The notes beneath the pieces are model-generated. The model saw nothing but the letters and a program-made list of their open reading frames with translations. It searched no databases and was not told the DNA's origin. From Pseudomonadota bacterium (GTDB lineage Bacteria > Pseudomonadota > Gammaproteobacteria > Burkholderiales > Methylophilaceae), in NCBI GenBank assembly GCA_029556915.1, contig JAKQIT010000146.1:19000-82999 (forward strand): 64,000 bases of DNA, written 5' to 3'. Within the stretch, counting starts at the first letter, position 1. Each line of letters opens with the position of its first letter. Below are positions 59,758 to 64,000 of the stretch, piece after piece. The position numbers and the translations under genes are program-made.

Positions 59758-61184
59758 TTCTTAATAGGTAGCTTCAAAAAATCAGTAACAGAGTCACAAT
59801 CCTTATCTGGCATAGGTTCAAGCGTGACCGACTTGTTAGCTGTTACCGTAACAGAATCTGAATAGGTCACATCAGCACCCGCATGATTGCTACCTTCAAG
59901 CTTATCGTTACCGTGTGACGTGACATTTTCTCTCCCTGGTAAATACCGTTTAAACGCATCTTCAAACTGACTTAGCTCATAGCCTTTGAACGTTAAATAT
60001 CCGTCTCGTAGCGTTTTCGATGTTATCCCATAACTAGATAACCGTTTTGCAATCTGTCGGGGTGATATTGGTTTGCCCCGATTATAATTACCCCACGCCC
60101 CCTCTTCATCTAGTAATAGCGCATTTATTAGCTTTAAAGTAGAGAGCTTATCTGTTTCCATTACTTCGAAAGCTACGCGAATATCAGAAAGCAACTCGTT
60201 TCCAGTTTCATTAGAACTGATATTTGCTGCTGAGATTTTCAATGCAGCGTCAGTTACACGGGAAAGCCATTCTTCACCAGCAAAAGAGGCAATCAAAAAC
60301 AATGACTCGAAATTATCTTGTTGTCTATCGGTCAATACCTCAGGCAACGTAACTTTAATTGCGTGCACTTTATCGGCAAAATCAAGCGCTAATCGTGACA
60401 GCTTTTCTTTCAACATATGCTCATCGAAGATTGAATGGCGAAGACGTTGCACTTGCTCCCCGGGGAGTTTTCTTCGCATTTCGATAACAATAGCTCGACT
60501 CATTGTTGCATCTGGCAAGTGCCTTTCGAGTGCAATCCCAGCCAATGCTTTTGCACCCCATACACGGAAGGATTTTGGCTCATGATTATCACCCACCACA
60601 CGCAAAACAAACGCATTGCTCCGCGAATGTCCGGCATTGATTAGCCCAATCAACTCATCACTGTGTTTTATGAAAGTGTCCGCTTCATCTACAAGTAAGG
60701 TAGGTGACCACTTCTCTACAGAGCGAAATAACGCAGCGGGTGTTGAATTTGCAGCGGGCAGCGGCTTCGCCACAAGCCTACCAACCAAATCTAGTAATTG
60801 AGTTTTGCCGCATGATTTTTCCGGCGCACTAATGACTAGTAAGGGAGCAATTGCTGCTTGGTCTATCATCCAAGTAAAAGCAATCCAGAGAGTAATTGCA
60901 TCGGCTTGGTATTGCTCAAGCACTATATATTGTCTGATTGTGCTAGAAATCTCAGAAAGCAAATCCCTCGGACAAAAATCCTCCTCATACGGGTTAATCT
61001 CTACAAAGGGTGAATCAGCACTTGTTTTCTGGTTGTTTTTTTTCGCTTCCACCAATTTATCGAGCACTGAAGGTCTAATGCCAAGTTTTTTAGCTTCATT
61101 CTTACGTGTTTGCTCATACTCAAGCGCTGAGAGTGCAACCAGTTGCAAAATTCGTGCAGGAACGTCATGAAGCAATTCAGCCAT
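59745..61184 (-). CDS. DUF3631 domain ATPase of element 2
   Basis: I chose the ATG at 61184 (MAELLHDVPARI), giving 479 residues. The core ATPase shows a Walker A variant SAPEKSCGKTQLLDLVGR (about 125-142), SPTLLVDEADTFIK (about 165-178) as Walker B, and SNAFVLRVVGDNHEPKSF and WGAKALAGI, which are typical of DUF3631. A C-terminal winged region (GNYNRGKPISPRQIAKRLSSYGI) is the usual end of this family. Such ATPases occur in satellites and prophages beside AlpA and primase genes and are thought to help replicate the element. It overlaps the upstream small gene by 8 bp. Confidence 0.8.
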   Translation of the reverse strand: MAELLHDVPARILQLVALSALEYEQTRKNEAKKLGIRPSVLDKLVEAKKNNQKTSADSPFVEINPYEEDFCPRDLLSEISSTIRQYIVLEQYQADAITLWIAFTWMIDQAAIAPLLVISAPEKSCGKTQLLDLVGRLVAKPLPAANSTPAALFRSVEKWSPTLLVDEADTFIKHSDELIGLINAGHSRSNAFVLRVVGDNHEPKSFRVWGAKALAGIALERHLPDATMSRAIVIEMRRKLPGEQVQRLRHSIFDEHMLKEKLSRLALDFADKVHAIKVTLPEVLTDRQQDNFESLFLIASFAGEEWLSRVTDAALKISAANISSNETGNELLSDIRVAFEVMETDKLSTLKLINALLLDEEGAWGNYNRGKPISPRQIAKRLSSYGITSKTLRDGYLTFKGYELSQFEDAFKRYLPGRENVTSHGNDKLEGSNHAGADVTYSDSVTVTANKSVTLEPMPDKDCDSVTDFLKLPIKKCVV

Positions 61185-61464
61185 TACAACTCTCCAAAAA
61201 ATACTCGGCAAATCGCCTTACAGTACCTAGACTGTCGGCGCTATAAACCAAACGAGTACCGATACCATAGCCCGCCTGCCTGAGTTCTAATACTCGCGGC
61301 GCGGGTGAGTTTATGCCCAAAAAATTCCGGGCTTCGCTAGTAGAAACTGGAAAATTTTTAAGCGCACCCAAAAGTAAAAGCCTTTGATTTTGATTTGAGT
61401 TGTCGTCAAAATCAGTTCTCAGCTTTAGCAATGCCGCTTCTTTTTCAGGGGTGATTGCAGTCAT
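61177..61464 (-). CDS. Small helix-turn-helix protein of element 2
   Basis: The 95-residue product has RLLLLGALKNFPVSTSEARNFLGINSPAPRVLELRQAGYGI, in segments. This is a winged helix-turn-helix of the type used by small element regulators (VSTSEARNFLGI as turn, PAPRVLELRQAGY as recognition helix). It overlaps the AlpA gene by 4 bp and the DUF3631 gene by 8 bp, so all three are one leftward operon. Confidence 0.65.
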   Translation of the reverse strand: MTAITPEKEAALLKLRTDFDDNSNQNQRLLLLGALKNFPVSTSEARNFLGINSPAPRVLELRQAGYGIGTRLVYSADSLGTVRRFAEYFLESCNG

Positions 61465-61646
61465 GATTTTTTCTCCCCCGCCTTGTTGGCAATCCAGCCT
61501 GTGACATCAGCCTCAAGCCATCCGACAGACCTCTCGCTAAGTTTCATCGACCGCGGAAAACTGCCTGATTTTTGAAATGAATAGATTGAAGAACGTGATA
61601 ATCCAGTCATTGCGATTACATTTTTAAGGCGCAAAATTTTTGCCAT
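61461..61646 (-). CDS. AlpA-family regulatory protein
   Basis: The 61-residue protein is a MerR-like winged helix of the AlpA type: ILRLKNVIAMTGLSRSSIYS, then FPRSMKLSERSVGWLEADVTGWI. AlpA proteins control integrase or excision in P4-like elements. A good GGAG precedes the ATG. GTACTCC at 61651-61657 and GGAGTAC at 61690-61696 form an inverted repeat in its leader that may be an operator. Confidence 0.85.
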   Translation of the reverse strand: MAKILRLKNVIAMTGLSRSSIYSFQKSGSFPRSMKLSERSVGWLEADVTGWIANKAGEKKS

Positions 61647-61760
61647 TTTCGTACTCCTTTTGAACGATTTGAAATTCAGTGACTACCTAGGAGTACTATA
61701 GACGTGGGCAACGATAGGATGTTGGGACTTAGAAAGCTCCATCTGTCCCAAGCTTTATGG

Positions 61761-62462
61761 CTACTGCTTTTTATTACGTTGCAGTCTTTTCTTTGTTTTT
61801 TCCGAAAGGGGTTTGGAGGGGTCTTTTTTATGGAAAAAGTCTTGATAGTAGAGCCTGCTAATTTCCATACTTTGTTTGATTGATAAATCCAATTGTGACT
61901 GAATTTCTGCAACAAAAGCTTCAACAGGTATCATTGGTTTTATCTCAGGCTGGTACTTATTTACAAAGTTCGCAGCAAGTTGCCCATCTACCTTATACTG
62001 TAATCTCAAACTCGAAAACATATCTATTGCGTCTAATCTGACATAGTTTTTATTTATTCGGTCATACAAGTCGCAAGCAGCACTATGACTCATTCCTTGC
62101 GACTCACACTGATTCACAAAGCTTTCTGCTGACTTTAACTCATATAGACTTAACGAACTTGTGTCTAAACTAAACGCTTCATTGGGAGACACCCCTTCAC
62201 TTATCTTTTGTAGAACTTCCACAAGCCAGCCGATTCTACGAAGTCCCGTTTCACGCTCGAAATTCAGCCACGATTGCGCTGGAGAATTATCTTTATCCCC
62301 AATCGACTTAAGCAACGTAGCCATCGCCCGAATTTCTGAGAGCTTGTCATCTTTAGGGCCATTTTCAAGTATCTCGCTCACGGTTACTCGGTTTGCTTCA
62401 TCAGCTTGGCGATTCGTTAAATCTACGTAAATTGTTTCATTTGCCGCTTTCTCCTTAGCCAT
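61761..62462 (-). CDS. Element 2 protein of unknown function (233 aa)
   Basis: I chose the ATG at 62462 (MAKEKAANETIYVDLTNRQA), which overlaps the integrase end by 8 bp; a longer in-frame start at 62486 is inside the integrase gene. The product is helical and charged, with a basic Lys/Arg tail (SEKTKKRLQRNKKQ). No domain is recognised. The overlap means it is co-transcribed with the integrase and may be a DNA-binding accessory or excision factor (inference). Confidence 0.6.
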   Translation of the reverse strand: MAKEKAANETIYVDLTNRQADEANRVTVSEILENGPKDDKLSEIRAMATLLKSIGDKDNSPAQSWLNFERETGLRRIGWLVEVLQKISEGVSPNEAFSLDTSSLSLYELKSAESFVNQCESQGMSHSAACDLYDRINKNYVRLDAIDMFSSLRLQYKVDGQLAANFVNKYQPEIKPMIPVEAFVAEIQSQLDLSIKQSMEISRLYYQDFFHKKDPSKPLSEKTKKRLQRNKKQ

Positions 62463-63666
62463 GCTTAAACTCCAAAACATCGCCACCAGCTTTTAATTTA
62501 TCAAGGTAATCTGCCCATTGTTGCATCATGATTTTTCTGGCCTTGAGAAATTGAGCGCGTTCGTAGGCTTCCCCAAGCGGATTTGCTACTGAGTGCGCAA
62601 GCTGTCGTTCGATATGTTTTGGGTCAAAGCCTAATTCCTGTTCGCCCAGCGTTTGTGCAATAGCTCTAAAGCCATGCCCAGTAATATCAGACTGCGTGTC
62701 ATAACCCAGCTTACGCAAAGCGCCGTTGATGGCATTTTCACTCATGGGATTACTTGGGTCTCTACCCCCGGGGAACACATGCGCTAGGTGGCCGGAATAA
62801 GGTTGTATGTCTTTGAGAATTGCAATTGCCTGCATAGATAAAGGCACGATATGCGGTGTTTTGGTTTTGGAGACAAGATGCCGCCATTCTTTGTTTTCAA
62901 AATCCACATCCGCCCATTTCATTTGACGCAGTTCGCCAATCCGCTGAAATAGCAAAGGAGCTAGCTTCAGTGCACACTGCACGGTTAATGACCCTTTGTA
63001 GCCATCAATCGCTTGAAGCAGTTTTGCCACATCCTTTGACTCAACAAAAGCTGGCATGTGCTTAACGGTTGGCATCGGGAGCGCCCCCGCAAGCTCTCGT
63101 GCTGGGTTGGTAGTTGCTAAACCCTTTTGTATCGCGTATTTAATGACTTGCCCGGCAACACTGATGATGCGATGAGCCGTTTCTAACTTATCTTGCTTTT
63201 GCAGGCTAGCGGTAGCCGCCAAAATTTGCGGGGCAGTAATTTCATTCACCAGCTTTTTACCTAGTTTGGGGAAAAGATAAACCTCAAGCCACCTTTTAAC
63301 CCTGTATTGATGATGCTCCGACTTCTTAGCCAGATGAAGTTTGTGCCACTCTCTTGCTACTGATTCGAAATTGTTGCTTTCGGCCTGCTTGGCTTGCTCT
63401 TTGGCTTCTTTACGGTTCTCGCTTGGGTCAACCCCTAGAGCAAGTAGTTTTTTCGCGTTATCGCGCTCTATACGGGCTTGTTGCAGATTGATTTGCGGGT
63501 AAACCCCTAGTGAAATAGTTTTTTGCTTACCGTTAAATCGGTAATTTAGCCTCCACCATTTCGACCCGGTAGGCTGAATAAGCAAAGTCAAGCCACCAGC
63601 GTCTGATATTTTGTAGGGCTTTGGTAAAGGCTTGAGCGCCTCAATTTGGGTATAGGTAAGCGGCAT
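62455..63666 (-). CDS. int: Tyrosine recombinase of element 2 (P4/DUF4102 type)
   Basis: I chose the ATG at 63666 (MPLTYTQIEALKPLPKPYKI), the usual start of this family, rather than the longer frame to 63708; the product is 403 residues. It has the N-terminal DUF4102 domain (DAGGLTLLIQPTGSKWWRLNYRF), a core-binding domain and a catalytic domain with RIGELRQMKW, HGFRAIAQT, and QLAHSVANPLGEAYER. Enzymes of this group integrate at the 3' ends of tRNA genes. It lies 153 bp from tRNA-Leu, and TTACCAAC repeats cover its promoter region. Confidence 0.9.
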   Translation of the reverse strand: MPLTYTQIEALKPLPKPYKISDAGGLTLLIQPTGSKWWRLNYRFNGKQKTISLGVYPQINLQQARIERDNAKKLLALGVDPSENRKEAKEQAKQAESNNFESVAREWHKLHLAKKSEHHQYRVKRWLEVYLFPKLGKKLVNEITAPQILAATASLQKQDKLETAHRIISVAGQVIKYAIQKGLATTNPARELAGALPMPTVKHMPAFVESKDVAKLLQAIDGYKGSLTVQCALKLAPLLFQRIGELRQMKWADVDFENKEWRHLVSKTKTPHIVPLSMQAIAILKDIQPYSGHLAHVFPGGRDPSNPMSENAINGALRKLGYDTQSDITGHGFRAIAQTLGEQELGFDPKHIERQLAHSVANPLGEAYERAQFLKARKIMMQQWADYLDKLKAGGDVLEFKHG

Positions 63667-63711
63667 AATTGTTGGTAAGTTTATTATTACCAACAAAGTT
63701 ACCAACATTAT
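63667..63711 (+). repeat. Right-end TTACCAAC repeats of element 2
   Basis: TTACCAACAAAGTTACCAACA at 63687-63707 plus an inverted copy (ATTGTTGGTAAG) at 63667-63678. The direct pair matches 57563-57588. They lie just upstream of the integrase start and may both guide recombination and control int. Confidence 0.6.
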
Positions 63712-63819
63712 TTCTGGAAGTCAACAAACATCAAAAGACTTTAGCAAACGATAACTTGCTGTTAATGCTATAATTTAACAGAAAATTTGGACTTTAATGA
63801 ATATCTGAAAACTAAGTGA

Positions 63820-63906
63820 TGGTGCCCGGGGCCGGAATCGAACCGGCACGACCTTGCGATCGAGAGATTTTAAGTCTCTTGTGTCTACCAATTTCACCAC
63901 CCGGGC
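63820..63906 (-). tRNA. tRNA-Leu(UAA)
   Basis: Complete class II tRNA: acceptor GCCCGGG/CCCGGGC, D arm GGTGAAATTGGTAGACAC, anticodon stem AGAGA/TCTCT with loop CTTAAAA (anticodon UAA), long variable arm CGATCGCAAGGTCG, T arm GCCGG-TTCGATT-CCGGC, A73 and encoded CCA. It is intact and marks the right boundary of element 2. Confidence 0.95.
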
Positions 63907-64000
63907 ATGGGTGACATTAAAACTCTTAATTAGCGCACTTAATAAGCGCACGTATTTTACCACTGCAATACAAAATTTCTGTATTATTTTTTTGGAGGCG

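Larger units (their letters stand above)
57488..63822. mobile_element. Small integrative element at tRNA-Leu(UAA)
   Basis: About 6.3 kb between a degenerate copy of the tRNA-Leu 3' end and the intact tRNA-Leu gene. It has a P4-type integrase next to the tRNA, AlpA, a small helix-turn-helix protein, a DUF3631 ATPase, a protein with the KSTGxKxPxGK motif and a secreted cargo protein. TTACCAAC repeats occur at 57563-57588 and 63667-63711. No capsid or mobilization genes are seen, so it resembles a phage satellite or a minimal integrative element. Confidence 0.7.

Noticed and set aside
63775-63963. Leftward open frame across tRNA-Leu
   Set aside because: It is the tRNA gene read as protein, a common false call.
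63960-64000. Start of another rightward gene at the right edge
   Set aside because: GGAGG near 63994 looks like a ribosome-binding site, but no start codon lies within the window.

Overview
The window looks like chromosome of a betaproteobacterium, most likely a methylotroph of the Methylophilaceae type. This rests on gene content (the ECF sigma/DUF3619/DUF3106 operon, PPK2, HrpA, Uup, Rep, LigE), moderate GC in the host parts, and many c-di-GMP proteins. No species marker such as 16S rRNA is present, so the family is inferred.

Positions 1-43.3 kb are ordinary chromosome. They hold an RNA methyltransferase fragment, a Sel1-repeat protein, an RNB/methyltransferase/DUF1287 operon, PPK2, a CobW GTPase, a protein deacetylase next to a Pat-type acetyltransferase, HrpA, a GAF protein, LigE, a pilin-like gene with a GGDEF-EAL protein behind a sigma-54-like promoter, a KGDRI-repeat protein, the ECF operon, RbgA, a cyclase-like protein, Rep, a large PAS/GGDEF/EAL protein, Uup, and a four-gene heavy-metal RND efflux operon. 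Eight intergenic copies of a roughly 70-bp hairpin repeat are scattered through this part, each beside a gene 3' end, with compensatory changes in the stem.

Positions 43,330-55,654 are a very AT-rich integrative and mobilizable element of about 12.3 kb. It has inserted in the anticodon region of the host tRNA-Arg(CCU) gene. The two tRNA halves lie outside an 11-bp direct repeat, and neither end rebuilds the gene. Just inside the left end the element carries a complete, divergent tRNA-Arg(CCU). It also encodes a tyrosine recombinase, an H-NS-like protein, a probable replication initiator, a MobF-type relaxase, a coupling ATPase, ribbon-helix-helix proteins and a set of unknown small proteins. 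It has 14-bp-spaced iterons, a candidate oriT hairpin, twin operator-containing promoters and TTTTTGTCAA repeats at both ends. The split-and-replace tRNA arrangement is the most striking observation in the window.

A short chromosomal stretch (55.7-57.4 kb) with a Bcp peroxiredoxin and a PAS-GGDEF cyclase separates it from a second, smaller element (about 57.5-63.8 kb). This one lies at the 3' end of tRNA-Leu(UAA). It has a P4-type integrase, AlpA, a small helix-turn-helix protein, a DUF3631 ATPase, two unknown proteins and a secreted two-lobed cargo protein. TTACCAAC repeats occur at both of its ends.
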